From NCBI RefSeq assembly GCF_024343775.1, contig NZ_RJUF01000185.1, positions 29,716-93,715 on the forward strand: 64,000 nucleotides of DNA, given 5' to 3'. Within the stretch, counting starts at the first letter, position 1. Each line of letters begins with the position of its first letter. Below the pieces are notes generated by a model. It was not told the DNA's origin. It worked only from the letters and a program-made list of their open reading frames with translations, and did no database searches. This document shows, piece after piece, positions 1 to 9,869 of this stretch. Source of the stretch: Lacihabitans soyangensis (GTDB taxonomy: Bacteria; Bacteroidota; Bacteroidia; Cytophagales; Spirosomataceae). The position numbers and the translations under genes are program-made.

Positions 1-365
1 TTTAGTAAACATTGAATTTAAATTTTGAAGACCAGCGAAATTGGTTAGTCTTCAATTCAAAAGATAAAAACCTCTAAAACTCTCTTATTTAATCTTAGAA
101 AGTTCTCTAATTTAAATATAAGCATGAGTTTTAGAGGTAATTTTAGCTAATTTTAAATTCGTCTGATTTTTAAAGAACTTAGAATCATTTTTCAAATCGA
201 TAATTCTTCCCCGCACCTTGAGAATAATATTTTAACCTACCCAAGCCTAAAAATGAATGTCTTGGCTTTAGTAGAATATCTTAGTCCGAATTCTTTTAAA
301 GTACAATTAGGTGTAGTACTTACTAGACCTTGATTGCTTAATTAAACTTTACTGATCAGCGTGCT
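1..365. other. Intergenic region with two inverted repeats
   Basis: No gene is supported here. Two inverted repeats are visible. The first pairs TTGAAGAC (25-32) with GTCTTCAA (48-55). The second pairs CCTCTAAAACTC (71-82) perfectly with GAGTTTTAGAGG (126-137) around a 43-nt loop. Neither is followed by a long T-run. They lie downstream of the leftward gene that ends at 366, so they could help end or stabilise that transcript; this is inference. Confidence 0.45.
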
Positions 366-2612
366 TTACTTCACCTGATATTCGTCTTTGGGCCACATAT
401 CTGTATTAACATCTTTATTATCAAGAAGTTTACCATTCTGAACAACTTTCAAAGTGTTCAAGAAATTACTCATAATCACCTTGGCATCGATATTAGCTCT
501 TTTGTAAAAATCTAACGTAAAAGGATCATCAAATCTTTTGAGAATGGTTTCTCTATCAAAGTTAAGGGGAGATTCCGAGCCGATAAAAAGCGATTCCTGA
601 ATTTCGTAGACATACGGAAAAACCGCACCAAAACTATGTTTGATTCGTTCAGTCGGGGCCCAAGTGACCGCTATTCCCCTAGGTTTTAGTTTTGACTTCA
701 GTAGACTGAAATATTCTACGGAATACAGATTTCCTGCAAAAGATGACCTAGGGCGGAGAGCATCGGCTTCCAGAACATCATACAACATTTCAGAACTCTG
801 AATATCCTTTCTTCCATCCTCCAACTTTAAGTTCAGCCTTTTGTCGTTCAAAATTAAATATGCCGAACTGTCTTTTGTTCGTTTTACATATTCATAAAGC
901 ACATTAGGCTGGCTTTTTATGACTTCCCAACAAACAAGCTGTTTGGTGTTGGTCCTTCCCGAAGCTCCATAAAGTGTACCCGCTGACCCTAGTCCTATGA
1001 TACCAATTCGCTCAGGGTTTGGATGAACAAAGGCCGGAACAGCACCTAGCATGATATGGAAATAATCGGTTCGCATTGGAAAATGACTTTGCCCTAGACC
1101 GTTTATAAATACCGTCGACTCCGTTTCTCCAATTTTGATGGAAGACAAGGCAGTCTTATCCTCACTGAAAATGAATTTAGACTCTTCCCTCATACCTGAA
1201 ACTACTTTCCAAAATTCTTGCTTTCCTGGCACTAAAAGTACCAAAACCAATAAAAAAAGGCTCAACAATACAGGATAAAGCCAATTAATCAATCTTTTAT
1301 ACCAAAGAATTCCTATATATAAAAACCCTGTAAGAATCAATAATTTAAGAGTAAGTGAGGTGCCTAATATTTCGAAACCTATCAAGGAAGCAAACCAAGC
1401 CCCCGCGGTAGAACCGGCAATATTGATAAACTGTAGAGAACCTAACTTTTTCCCGACCAAAGAAAAATCGTTTTGGATGATGTTCTGAGAAATACTAAAA
1501 CTGAAACCCATTATAAAGGTGGGTACCGACATCAAAAACACCGGAATGATAAACATGGTGGTCATTCTTAGCTTAAAACTCGGGATTTCATCATAGCCTT
1601 CAAAAAAACCTCTGAGCGGTTCAAGAAAGCCTAGATTTTCAATAGAAAGATAAAGAATAACCATACTCAAGGCCACATAGGTATACAAAACCGTTTGAAC
1701 TCGGAGAAAAGTTTTAAGTTTACCACTTTTATATTTCTTATTGTATAAAACGCCCAACCAGGTTCCAATAGCCATCGAACCCAAATAAATGGTCAGAATT
1801 ATGGAGAAAGTCACTGCATAAGACTTCATCATGACATCTATCATCCTAAACCAGATAATCTCGAATGATATGGCCGTAAAACCAGATATAAAATACTGAA
1901 TCAACCAAAATTTGAAAGGAACATTTAGTTCTTCTTCAATTACCTTATTTGAAGGCAATTCGTTCACATCTTGTTGATTTTCAGTACTCTTCCCATACAA
2001 ACCAAAGATGAGAACAGACAAACCACAAAAGAAATTTAAAGCAGCAGCAACATAAATGGCGTTTTCAAAACCCATTTTTGGTATTAAGTAAAACGAAGTA
2101 ACCATGGTGCCTATTGCTGCCCCGAGGGTATTGGTAAAATAAAGAAGGCTTATGAAATTACCTTGATTTCCGATGTTTTTGAAAGCCTTCGAGAGTAAAG
2201 GAAGCGAAACACCCATCAAAAATGTTGGTATTAAAAGCAAAAGAAATAAGGTAAGGTACAAGTAAATAGAACCCAACTGAAAGCTGCTATTGGCCACAAA
2301 CATCCAATCATAGAAAAGGATTTTGCTAAAAAGAGCAAATACGCCGATGCCCACCTCAGCGGCGAAAAAATACAAGATGTGTTTGCCTTGTTTCAGGCGG
2401 TCAGAAAGATACCCACCAACCAAGTAGCCAATTCCTAAACCTGCCATAAATGCAGAGACTATCAAACTAATGTTGACCGAACTTATACCTGTAAAAAAAG
2501 CTAGCCACCTTTGCCAAATAACCTGATAAACGAGAGCCGCGAAGCCCGAGAAAAAATAAATTGAAATTAAAAACAGGGATGTAAAACTTTTACTTTTGGG
2601 AATATTATTCAT
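366..2612 (-). CDS. Membrane-fused spermidine synthase-like protein
   Basis: A 748-residue membrane protein. Roughly residues 12-470 are a long run of hydrophobic helices; the segment AALVYQVIWQRW near the N-terminus is typical of the multi-helix half of 'fused MFS/spermidine synthase' proteins. The soluble C-terminal part carries a glycine-rich nucleotide-fold turn (IGIIGLGSAGTLYG) and later YDVLEADALRP and LKSKLKPRG, which fit a spermidine-synthase/methyltransferase fold. The usual catalytic aspartate pattern of true spermidine synthases is replaced by EADA, so a polyamine activity cannot be assumed. The gene stands alone between a long intergenic stretch and the serine hydrolase gene on the same strand. 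The start at 2612 is the ATG that opens the first hydrophobic segment. Family assignment is good; substrate unknown. Confidence 0.8.
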   Translation of the reverse strand: MNNIPKSKSFTSLFLISIYFFSGFAALVYQVIWQRWLAFFTGISSVNISLIVSAFMAGLGIGYLVGGYLSDRLKQGKHILYFFAAEVGIGVFALFSKILFYDWMFVANSSFQLGSIYLYLTLFLLLLIPTFLMGVSLPLLSKAFKNIGNQGNFISLLYFTNTLGAAIGTMVTSFYLIPKMGFENAIYVAAALNFFCGLSVLIFGLYGKSTENQQDVNELPSNKVIEEELNVPFKFWLIQYFISGFTAISFEIIWFRMIDVMMKSYAVTFSIILTIYLGSMAIGTWLGVLYNKKYKSGKLKTFLRVQTVLYTYVALSMVILYLSIENLGFLEPLRGFFEGYDEIPSFKLRMTTMFIIPVFLMSVPTFIMGFSFSISQNIIQNDFSLVGKKLGSLQFINIAGSTAGAWFASLIGFEILGTSLTLKLLILTGFLYIGILWYKRLINWLYPVLLSLFLLVLVLLVPGKQEFWKVVSGMREESKFIFSEDKTALSSIKIGETESTVFINGLGQSHFPMRTDYFHIMLGAVPAFVHPNPERIGIIGLGSAGTLYGASGRTNTKQLVCWEVIKSQPNVLYEYVKRTKDSSAYLILNDKRLNLKLEDGRKDIQSSEMLYDVLEADALRPRSSFAGNLYSVEYFSLLKSKLKPRGIAVTWAPTERIKHSFGAVFPYVYEIQESLFIGSESPLNFDRETILKRFDDPFTLDFYKRANIDAKVIMSNFLNTLKVVQNGKLLDNKDVNTDMWPKDEYQVK

Positions 2613-2759
2613 ATAGGTTTTCTGTATACTTACTTACAAAAGACCAAAATAGAGAATAATATTCTTAATTGAAGTTTTTCTTTTTGTTTTTTAATTAGAT
2701 TATAATTGTAGTTCCTGCTATTTAGCCTATAATTGGGATATCGACATTTAAAAGCAACA

Positions 2760-3833
2760 TTATTTTATGACTGCATTTATTTTTTCCCAAAGGGATCTAT
2801 CAAAACCCGAAACTGCAAAACTTGGGTTGGCTTTATCTGCGGCATCTCCCATTCGTACAACCACCATATTTTTGCTCGGAATCACATAGATTCGTTGATC
2901 CTCAGCACCCATGGCAGCGTACAAATCAGAAGGGGCATTCGGAATAAGCATACCAGGATACACCGTTTGAGAACTTGGCACCATGAAATTTGACTTACCA
3001 TTTAACCACCACAAATAGCCATAAGAAGGATTTAAGCTTTGTGACGAACTTGTGCTCTCTTTCCAATATGTTTCATTCAAAATCTGTTCATCTTTCCATT
3101 TACCTTCGTTTAGGGCCAAAAGCCCGAACCTTGCCATACTTCGGGTATCACTATGGTAAATTTTAAAAATCAAGCCCATATTCCATGAACCATCCATACC
3201 GATTTTGTCACTGAGTTTATTTTTGAAATAGGTCTCAAAATTTTGTTTACTTGCCGTGGCTATCACATCCATCAATTTCTGAAAAACATTTCCATAAGCC
3301 CAGCGTTTTCCAGCATCGGCCACATAAGTAAGATTGGCTTTCGTGACCAGTTGTTTTTCATCGTCCAAACCGGAAGTCATGGTGAGCAAGTGTCTGGAGG
3401 TTATAAGATTTTCCTTCTCCAATGGCTCAACTGTCCAACCAGTACCCAAATATTTCGATGCTATGTCATTGATATTGAGCAGTCCTTCCTGCTGAGCAAT
3501 TCCAGTTGTTGCGGCAACCAAGGTTTTACCTGCACTATTCCAAGCCCAAGAAGTCTTGGAAGTATGTCTATTAAAGTACTCCTCCATCACGATACGGCCA
3601 TTTACCAAAATCATGAAGGACTTAGAATTTTTCTCTTCCAAAAAATCCTTCAAAGGTTTCACCGCGGCCTCATTCCAACCCAAACTCGCCGGGGAAGTAG
3701 TTTCCCAATTGTTACTTGTATTAGAAGGGAAATACATCTCGCCAGAGGGAGTTGTAGGCTCGGTGGAATTATCTGGTTTTTCGCAAGAAAAAAGCGTAAA
3801 AAGTAATATTGCAGTAAGAAATTGAGTTTTCAT
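2760..3833 (-). CDS. Serine hydrolase lipoprotein, beta-lactamase/class C type
   Basis: A 357-residue exported hydrolase. The first 17 residues form a lipoprotein signal ending in LFSC, so the protein is probably anchored through Cys17. The catalytic SxxK motif of the beta-lactamase/DD-peptidase fold is S100-A-G-K103 and a YxN-type motif appears as Y-G-N in KRWAYGNVF near residue 180. The sequence SRHLLTMTSGLDDE is the loop commonly seen before the YxN motif in this family. Such proteins are esterases, D-aminopeptidases or uncharacterised hydrolases; true beta-lactamase activity is not implied. It is read on the same strand as the membrane protein gene downstream of it, 147 bp away. Confidence 0.85.
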   Translation of the reverse strand: MKTQFLTAILLFTLFSCEKPDNSTEPTTPSGEMYFPSNTSNNWETTSPASLGWNEAAVKPLKDFLEEKNSKSFMILVNGRIVMEEYFNRHTSKTSWAWNSAGKTLVAATTGIAQQEGLLNINDIASKYLGTGWTVEPLEKENLITSRHLLTMTSGLDDEKQLVTKANLTYVADAGKRWAYGNVFQKLMDVIATASKQNFETYFKNKLSDKIGMDGSWNMGLIFKIYHSDTRSMARFGLLALNEGKWKDEQILNETYWKESTSSSQSLNPSYGYLWWLNGKSNFMVPSSQTVYPGMLIPNAPSDLYAAMGAEDQRIYVIPSKNMVVVRMGDAADKANPSFAVSGFDRSLWEKINAVIK

Positions 3834-3983
3834 AAACTATTTGTTTGGCTTTCAGATATTTCTTCGACAAAAATTCAGCCAAAAGGTTTAGTTAGCTTTC
3901 GTAATTTCTTATGATTCTATCGGCACACGGATTGTACGGAACGTTGTTCTTAGGCTTTTTTATTAGTTATACGTTTAATAGAA

Positions 3984-4015
3984 CACGGATGACACGGATC
4001 CTTTGGATCACGGAT
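3984..4015. repeat. Three CACGGAT motifs in intergenic DNA
   Basis: CACGGAT occurs at 3984-3990, 3993-3999 and 4009-4015, with a small inverted repeat GATCC-TTT-GGATC at 3997-4009. The stretch lies in the otherwise featureless 380-bp gap between the divergent genes at 3833 and 4214. Short CACGGAT clusters are seen in many bacterial genomes; no function is claimed. Confidence 0.35.
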
Positions 4016-4213
4016 TTACACATTTAAAAAATTTCAAAAGAGAAATCATTAATAATCTGTCGTACAGATAAGCATTAGCCATTCTGCTTGCCAATTTACA
4101 TTATGTTTAGTAGAACTTTTTACATTCAATTTACATATTTTTACTAAAGAAATTATTGTCGAATACTTTACACAAGTACTTTTACCTCCATATTTCACGA
4201 AACCAATTTTACA

Positions 4214-5194
4214 ATGAACACGCTAAAACTAAGTCTCCTAGTTATTTTTCAAATACTAGCTTTACTCTTTACAGGAAAGAATTTGACCTGCGAGGATCCG
4301 ATATTTCTAAATACCAAATCCAATGTGGCCAAAAATGTGATTTTTCAGTCGGTAGATTCTGGAAAAACTTGGCAAGATATCAGTACAGGCTTACCGGCAA
4401 ACTTAGAAAATACCGAACTTTTTGTGAATAATAATGGGCTTTATTTCTACTCGGAAAAGGAAATGTACCATCGAAATGCCAACGTGATGGCACCTTCCTG
4501 GAAAAAAGAATATGCTGTAAACAAACTAGGCAATGTGTCGGTGTGTAAGTCAGGACTGTATGCAGTTACCTATGGAGGGAAAATTTCAAAATTTGATTCT
4601 AAAACCCATATTTGGAGTCCAGTATTTACCAATTTTGGTAAAAGTACACTTCGAACCATATTTGAGACACAAAAAAATACTTTTCTGATTGGTACTGATG
4701 GTGGACTATTCAGATCAACCGATAATGGAAAAAACTGGAAAAACGTGCTTGAAGGCTGGGTTATTAAAGCTGTGGAATCGAAAGGTGTCTTAGTAGCTAC
4801 GAGTCAAAAAGGTATAGTTCGGTCAACAGATGATGGAGCCACGTGGCAAAACGTTATCCATGAAGGGGGAGTTGGGATTGATGTGGCCATCATAAATGGA
4901 GGTTTTGCAGCCATCAGCTATAATGCCCAGTCAAAAACACGCAGAGTAAGAACCAGCTACGACACCGGCAAAACTTGGCAGGCCATTGATGCCGGACTTC
5001 CTCCTCACGATTTAACAGCAAATATCTTGGAAGTGGACCATAACCTTTTCATTGGCCACCCCAAAGGAATTTACAAGTCCGCAGATAAAGGAAAGTCTTG
5101 GACACTGATTTCACCCGCCATTGACGACAAAGTCTTTAATTTATACGTCTCAGGAAAAGCCATTTATGCCGTTCCAAGAGCTGGAGGTTGTTGA
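4214..5194 (+). CDS. Secreted BNR/Ycf48-like beta-propeller protein
   Basis: A 326-residue protein starting with a hydrophobic N-terminal segment (about residues 5-20) that looks like a signal peptide. It holds Asp-box/BNR motifs of the form S-x-D-x-G-x-x-W: STDNGKNW, STDDGATW, SYDTGKTW and SADKGKSW, spaced about 45-60 residues apart as blades of a beta-propeller. Proteins of this kind are sialidase-fold or photosystem-assembly (Ycf48)-like; no catalytic residues of sialidases are evident, so the role is unknown. It is convergent with the DUF885 gene and both could use the hairpin at 5212-5244. Confidence 0.75.
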   Translation: MNTLKLSLLVIFQILALLFTGKNLTCEDPIFLNTKSNVAKNVIFQSVDSGKTWQDISTGLPANLENTELFVNNNGLYFYSEKEMYHRNANVMAPSWKKEYAVNKLGNVSVCKSGLYAVTYGGKISKFDSKTHIWSPVFTNFGKSTLRTIFETQKNTFLIGTDGGLFRSTDNGKNWKNVLEGWVIKAVESKGVLVATSQKGIVRSTDDGATWQNVIHEGGVGIDVAIINGGFAAISYNAQSKTRRVRTSYDTGKTWQAIDAGLPPHDLTANILEVDHNLFIGHPKGIYKSADKGKSWTLISPAIDDKVFNLYVSGKAIYAVPRAGGC

Positions 5195-5211
5195 ATTGGT
5201 TTAAAAGCATA

Positions 5212-5244
5212 CTGTCCATAGTCCTGAAAACAGACTATGGACAG
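5212..5244. terminator. Hairpin between convergent genes, probable terminator
   Basis: CTGTCCATAGTC (5212-5223) pairs perfectly over 12 bp with GACTATGGACAG (5233-5244) around a 9-nt A-rich loop. It starts 17 bp after the stop of the BNR gene and lies about 60 bp past the end of the convergent DUF885 gene. The T-run that follows is weak (GAATTTTC), so termination is likely but not certain; it could act in both directions. Confidence 0.7.
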
Positions 5245-5306
5245 GAATTTTCGCCGTACAACTTTGACAACTTAGTCCGCTTATGTTCAGATTTGTCTGA
5301 AAATAA

Positions 5307-7064
5307 TTATTTCACACCTTTAGCCCAAGTGTCCAACTTCGTTTCTAAAACAGCCAAAGGCAATCCGCCGTCTTTTAGCAATTGATTATGAAAATCGGCA
5401 ATATTAAATTTCTTTCCCAATTGCTTGGTGTACTTTGCCCTAAGCTGTATCAATTTAATAGAACCAACTTTATAGGCAGTAGCCTGGCCAGGTATAGCCA
5501 TATATCTTTCTATTTCGGCTGTAGCGGCCGCCTCAGTAATGGGCTCATTATCAACCATATATTTTATGGCTTGTTCTCTTGTCCATCCTTTAGCATGCAT
5601 ACCTGGGTCAACCACCAATCTAATCGCCCTGTGAATTTCGTCGCCCAGAGCCTTCATATACTGGTACGGATCGGTGTAAAGTCCGAGTTCCTTGCCTAGG
5701 CTTTCAGAATACAAACCCCAACCCTCAGAGTAGGCCGTAAAACTGCTATATCTCCTAAACTGTGGCAAGGCGTCATTTTCTCGCTGTAGCATAATTTGAT
5801 AATGATGACCCGGCACGGCCTCATGAATAAATAAACTCTCCCGAACAGGCGTGCTGGCGGGATCAATGATCGGCACATAAAATATTCCCGGCCTACTTCC
5901 ATCTTTCAAGCCAGCATAGTATTGAGCCGCAGCCGAGGCAGCCCTGAAAGCCTCCGTTTGCCTTACTTCAAAAGAAGTTTTGGGCTTATACAAAAACAGT
6001 TTATTGAGGGTTGGCGTTATTTTGGCCTCAATCTCCCGATAGGCGTTCAATATTTCATCGGCAGTTTTATATGGGTAAAACTTGGGATCTGTCCGCATGT
6101 ATTCAAAAAAAGCTTCTAAGCTACCTTCAAACTTTACCGATTTTTTAACAGCCTCCATTTCAGTGCGTATTCTTTTCACTTCTGCTAGGCCAGTACTGAA
6201 TATTTCGTTGGCCGTTTTGTTGGTAGTGGTGATTTGCTTTAGGTTGTACTCATAAATCTCCTTTCCACCTGGTAAAGAGCCTATACCGGAGCTACTACGA
6301 GTTTTGGGCAGATATTCGTTTTTCAAAAAATCAGCAAGTTTGGCATAAGTCGGCACCAATTTGTCCATAATTAGGGCTTTGTAGGCGGCGGTCATTGCTG
6401 TTTTCTGTTCTTCAGTAAAATCAGCGGGTAGGTTTTTGATGGGTCCGTAAAAAACAGATTTGCTCGGGTCTTCCACCACAAAGCTCTCCATTTGCTTGAT
6501 GGTTTTTTCGGTTAAGAGTTTGGGTAAAACGTAGTTTTCTGCCATTCCTTTTCTGAAATAAACTATCGCACTATCGGCCCAGGCTGGTAATCGAGAAGCA
6601 CGCTCGATCCAATTTTGGTAATCAAGATAAGTTTTAAATGGCTGAACTACACTGCCCGAACCATATTGAGCAACGGTAAGCGGCACAGAATAAAATTGGT
6701 TAAATGGTATTCTATTGGTTTTTAAATCGTAGCCTTCAATATCCATATCGAGGCGATATTTGTAAATATCATAACTCAATCGGTCATTTTCACTCAATTT
6801 ACTTCGGTCATACTTGGCCAATTCTGCCTTATTTTTCAAAGCTATTTGCTTCAACTTGGCCCGATAACTGTCTGTAAACTCTATGGCCAGCTGGTTGTTG
6901 AATCGGTTGTCGCCAATATTGGTGGCATTAAATGGACTCAGTTGAATTTGCTCCTCAAACTTCGCCTCAAAAAAATCATTTAATGCCTTGTTATTTGGTA
7001 TTTGGGCAATCAATTGAGTACTGACAAAGCAAATCAGAATAAAAAATGGGGATAGTTTTTTCAT
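5307..7064 (-). CDS. DUF885 family exported protein, peptidase-like
   Basis: A 585-residue protein with a signal peptide ending near residue 20 (VSTQLIAQ). It matches the DUF885 family along its whole length. The hallmark is HEAVPGHHYQ, a metal-site-like HExxxGHH motif, followed by AYSEGWGLYSE and a late EIERYMAIPGQATAYKVG segment that is well kept in the family. Some relatives behave as zinc-dependent peptidases, so a periplasmic peptidase is the best guess. Nothing is truncated. It stands alone; the short gap to 7440 carries the promoter of the next, divergent gene. Confidence 0.85.
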   Translation of the reverse strand: MKKLSPFFILICFVSTQLIAQIPNNKALNDFFEAKFEEQIQLSPFNATNIGDNRFNNQLAIEFTDSYRAKLKQIALKNKAELAKYDRSKLSENDRLSYDIYKYRLDMDIEGYDLKTNRIPFNQFYSVPLTVAQYGSGSVVQPFKTYLDYQNWIERASRLPAWADSAIVYFRKGMAENYVLPKLLTEKTIKQMESFVVEDPSKSVFYGPIKNLPADFTEEQKTAMTAAYKALIMDKLVPTYAKLADFLKNEYLPKTRSSSGIGSLPGGKEIYEYNLKQITTTNKTANEIFSTGLAEVKRIRTEMEAVKKSVKFEGSLEAFFEYMRTDPKFYPYKTADEILNAYREIEAKITPTLNKLFLYKPKTSFEVRQTEAFRAASAAAQYYAGLKDGSRPGIFYVPIIDPASTPVRESLFIHEAVPGHHYQIMLQRENDALPQFRRYSSFTAYSEGWGLYSESLGKELGLYTDPYQYMKALGDEIHRAIRLVVDPGMHAKGWTREQAIKYMVDNEPITEAAATAEIERYMAIPGQATAYKVGSIKLIQLRAKYTKQLGKKFNIADFHNQLLKDGGLPLAVLETKLDTWAKGVK

Positions 7065-7327
7065 AAGATATTATTTTTATGATTTTCGTGATTAAAAAAT
7101 TCTGGAAGGAGAAAGGCAATCTAAACACTTTTAGAATAACTTTCAATCCAACCTTGAGCAATCATTATCTATTGCTCGAACAAGGTATAGCATCTAAACT
7201 AAAATACAAAATGCATGATATAGGCATAAATTTAAAAGGTGCTAACTCGGAACAAAGAAGTTTTTTTTTACTACTATTCGTTGGCGAAAATTAACATAAA
7301 ATACTTCAAAGAAAAAAATTGTGTTCA

Positions 7328-7361
7328 TTTGACACTATTATAATTTATTCTATTAACTTTG
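7328..7361 (+). promoter_or_regulatory. Bacteroidota-type promoter of the GH43 module
   Basis: TTTG at 7328-7331 and TAACTTTG at 7354-7361 match the Bacteroidota -33/-7 consensus (TTTG and TAnnTTTG) with a 22-nt gap. The start codon lies about 80 nt downstream. The rest of 7065-7439 shows no gene; the small reading frame at 7079-7294 has no homology features. Confidence 0.55.
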
Positions 7362-7439
7362 CTTCAGCTCTATTAAATCCGTCACATTTTTTCATCATAA
7401 ATTTCAATTCATTTATTCAAAAATTATAAAAACAAATCT

Positions 7440-8174
7440 ATGAGTATTAGTCTCAAACAGTTGTTAATTACCACTTCTGTTGCTGCTCTTTTGGGCACTG
7501 CCTTGCAAGGGTGTAACTCCACCAAGCCCAAAATCAATAGCACCGTTGCCAAATCCGATACCACCCGCAGTATCGCTCCATTTTTTGTAAAAGCCACCAA
7601 CAAAGTAAAAACGCCTGATAATGATGGCTTTATACAACGTTGGATGCTTTTGGAACCTATCAATAAGCCCAATCGAGGCAATACTGTTTTTACGGATAGC
7701 TATTTACGTGAAAATTTTACGAAAGAGTATTTTCCGAATCAGTTTGCCATCATGCCTACAGATGGTGAAAAAGTAAAAGCTGGAGAGCAAGAACTTACGT
7801 GGCATGCTTTAGAAAGCACCAATTTCAATGTAAAACTTTACTGTTTTGCCTATGGACTCAGAAAACAAGTTTACGGTGTTTTGTTCTGGGGAGTTACAGT
7901 AATTGATAGCCCTCGTGAAATGAAAAATGTACGCTTAGCAGTTGGTTCAAACTCAGCTTCGATGTGGTGGCTAAATGGCAAAGAAGCGGCACTACTTTCG
8001 GGCGATAGACGAATGGTTATGGACGATGTAGTTTCTAATCGCTTAACGCTCAATAAAGGTCGTAATATTTTACGAGGAGCAATTATTAATGGTCCGGGTA
8101 TGAGCGATTTCTGTGTTAGATTCTTAGACGAAAACGGCCAACCTATCAAAGACCTTTCTATTACTTGCGAGTGA
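7440..8174 (+). CDS. Lipoprotein of the GH43 module, copy 1
   Basis: A 244-residue predicted lipoprotein: the signal ends in LQGC with Cys25 as lipidation site. I do not recognise a named family. It carries MWWLNGKEAALLSGDRRMV, a WLNG element often seen in carbohydrate-binding beta-sandwich domains, and a C-terminal half rich in beta-strand patterns. The protein has a full-length paralogue at 9870-10622, and each copy is followed directly by a GH43 gene, so a partner or binding role in the same polysaccharide process is inferred. The spacing to the GH43 gene is 49 bp, which suggests co-transcription from the promoter at 7328-7361. Confidence 0.75.
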   Translation: MSISLKQLLITTSVAALLGTALQGCNSTKPKINSTVAKSDTTRSIAPFFVKATNKVKTPDNDGFIQRWMLLEPINKPNRGNTVFTDSYLRENFTKEYFPNQFAIMPTDGEKVKAGEQELTWHALESTNFNVKLYCFAYGLRKQVYGVLFWGVTVIDSPREMKNVRLAVGSNSASMWWLNGKEAALLSGDRRMVMDDVVSNRLTLNKGRNILRGAIINGPGMSDFCVRFLDENGQPIKDLSITCE

Positions 8175-8223
8175 GAAATTATTTCTTAAAACTCAAAAAC
8201 TTGATTTAAAAAATTAATTAAAT

Positions 8224-9675
8224 ATGAAATTGAATATAAAAAATATTGGCAAATTAGCCCTCGCCATAGGGTGTTTATCTGCCGAGGTAAATGCTCAAAT
8301 CGGGAAACCATTTATTCATGACCCCTCTACCATAATGGAATCAGATGGTAAATACTACACTTTTGGTACTCGTGGCGGTGGTTTGGTATCAGAAGATGGC
8401 TGGACATGGAACCCTGGCGGTGAAAGACCAGGTGGTGGGGCTGCACCCGATGCCTTGAAAATTGGCGACCGCTATTTGATTGCCTACGGTGCAACGGGTG
8501 GCGGCTTGAATGGTGGCCACAACGGTAAAATTTTGACAATGTGGAATAAAACCTTAGATCCAAAATCGCCTGACTTTAAATATACAGAAGCCATAGTGGT
8601 GGCCTCCTCGGATGGAAACGAAGACTGCGATGCCATAGACCCGGGTTTATTGCTTGACCCCACCGATGGCAGATTATGGCTTTCTTACGGCACTTACTTT
8701 GGATTTATTCGCTTAGTGGAACTCGACCCCAAAACCGGTAAACGTGTCGAGGGAAACAAGGAAATAAACATTGCCATAGACTGCGAAGCAACGGCCTTGT
8801 TGTATCGTGATGGGTGGTATTATCTCCTGGGTACGCACGGTACTTGCTGCGATGGAGCCAATTCAACCTACAATATCGTTGTTGGTCGTTCTAAAAAAGT
8901 AACTGGTCCTTACTTAGATAACATGGGACGTGACATGCTAAAGGGTGGTGGCAAAATGGTCATGGGATCTGGCGGCGGCAGAGTAAATGGTGCAGGTCAT
9001 TTTGGTCATTGGAAAATTGACGAGGGTGTAGAGAAAATGTCGTTTCACTATGAAGCGGATTTAGATATGAGCGGTCGTAGTGTTTTAGCCATTCGCCCAT
9101 TGCTATGGAAAAACGGCTGGCCTGTAGGTGGTGAGCTTTTCAGAGAAGGAACTTACCAAATAGAGTCAGAACGACGTGGTTATGGCCTAGAATTAATTGT
9201 AGATTTTACCCGCATGCCTGGTGGTTTTCGTGGACCTCGCGATCCCAACGAACCGATTGTTAAGGTGGCCTCGCAAGAGCTTAAAGATGTAATAGATACC
9301 TGGCCAAAAGGAGAAATTGGGGTAAGAGCTGGCGATTACATAGCAAGACCCCATCAAAAATGGACAATTTCAGCGGTACCTGATGGAGGCGGGAATCCGG
9401 GTGGACCATATTATAAAATTGTGATTGCGGGTACAGAACGTGCTTTGGCAGCAACTGCAGATGCCGAATTGATCACAGTGCCGAAGTTTACAGGGGCAGC
9501 AGAACAGTTGTGGAGAATTGACCAACTGATTGACGGTACATACCGCATCATGCCAAAATTAATACCCAATTCTAACGAAAAATTAGCCTTGATTTCTTCA
9601 GGCGATAGTACGCCAACTTTGGGAAAATTTGATTTTAATAGCGATAATTCTAAATGGAATTTCAAGAATCAATAA
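8224..9675 (+). CDS. GH43-type arabinanase-like glycosidase, copy 1
   Basis: A 483-residue secreted enzyme with a signal peptide ending in VNAQ (about residue 24). The five-bladed GH43 fold is indicated by the catalytic triad in context: Asp33 in FIHDPST (base), Asp139 in DAIDPG (pKa modulator) and Glu188 in DCEATALLYRDGWYYL (acid). LSYGTYFGFIRLVELDP and GTHGTCCDGANSTYN are typical of endo-arabinanase-like members. The last 90 residues (YYKIVIAGTERAL onward) look like a beta-trefoil/ricin-like binding module. The likely substrate is arabinan or a related arabinose-containing glycan; exact specificity cannot be read from sequence. It follows its lipoprotein partner and precedes a second copy of both genes. 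Confidence 0.88.
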   Translation: MKLNIKNIGKLALAIGCLSAEVNAQIGKPFIHDPSTIMESDGKYYTFGTRGGGLVSEDGWTWNPGGERPGGGAAPDALKIGDRYLIAYGATGGGLNGGHNGKILTMWNKTLDPKSPDFKYTEAIVVASSDGNEDCDAIDPGLLLDPTDGRLWLSYGTYFGFIRLVELDPKTGKRVEGNKEINIAIDCEATALLYRDGWYYLLGTHGTCCDGANSTYNIVVGRSKKVTGPYLDNMGRDMLKGGGKMVMGSGGGRVNGAGHFGHWKIDEGVEKMSFHYEADLDMSGRSVLAIRPLLWKNGWPVGGELFREGTYQIESERRGYGLELIVDFTRMPGGFRGPRDPNEPIVKVASQELKDVIDTWPKGEIGVRAGDYIARPHQKWTISAVPDGGGNPGGPYYKIVIAGTERALAATADAELITVPKFTGAAEQLWRIDQLIDGTYRIMPKLIPNSNEKLALISSGDSTPTLGKFDFNSDNSKWNFKNQ

Positions 9676-9869
9676 TTCATTGGTTATAAATAGAAATCAA
9701 TATTTATTCTAAAATCCATAGGGTTAAACAGAGTAACATTATTTTCGTAATTTTATATGTTTCGGTCTTGAGAAGCCAATTCTTGAGGCCGAAACTTCTG
9801 AATGTTTATCTAGGCAGAACTGCACAACTATCATTAGAAATCATAATTTCAACCTTAAAAAAATCGACG

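Noticed and set aside
2733..3825. Forward open frames opposite the serine hydrolase
   Set aside because: The reverse strand has catalytic motifs and a lipoprotein signal; the forward frames have none.
7079..7294. Small open frame between the DUF885 gene and the GH43 module
   Set aside because: No homology features and it overlaps the region that leads into the promoter at 7328.
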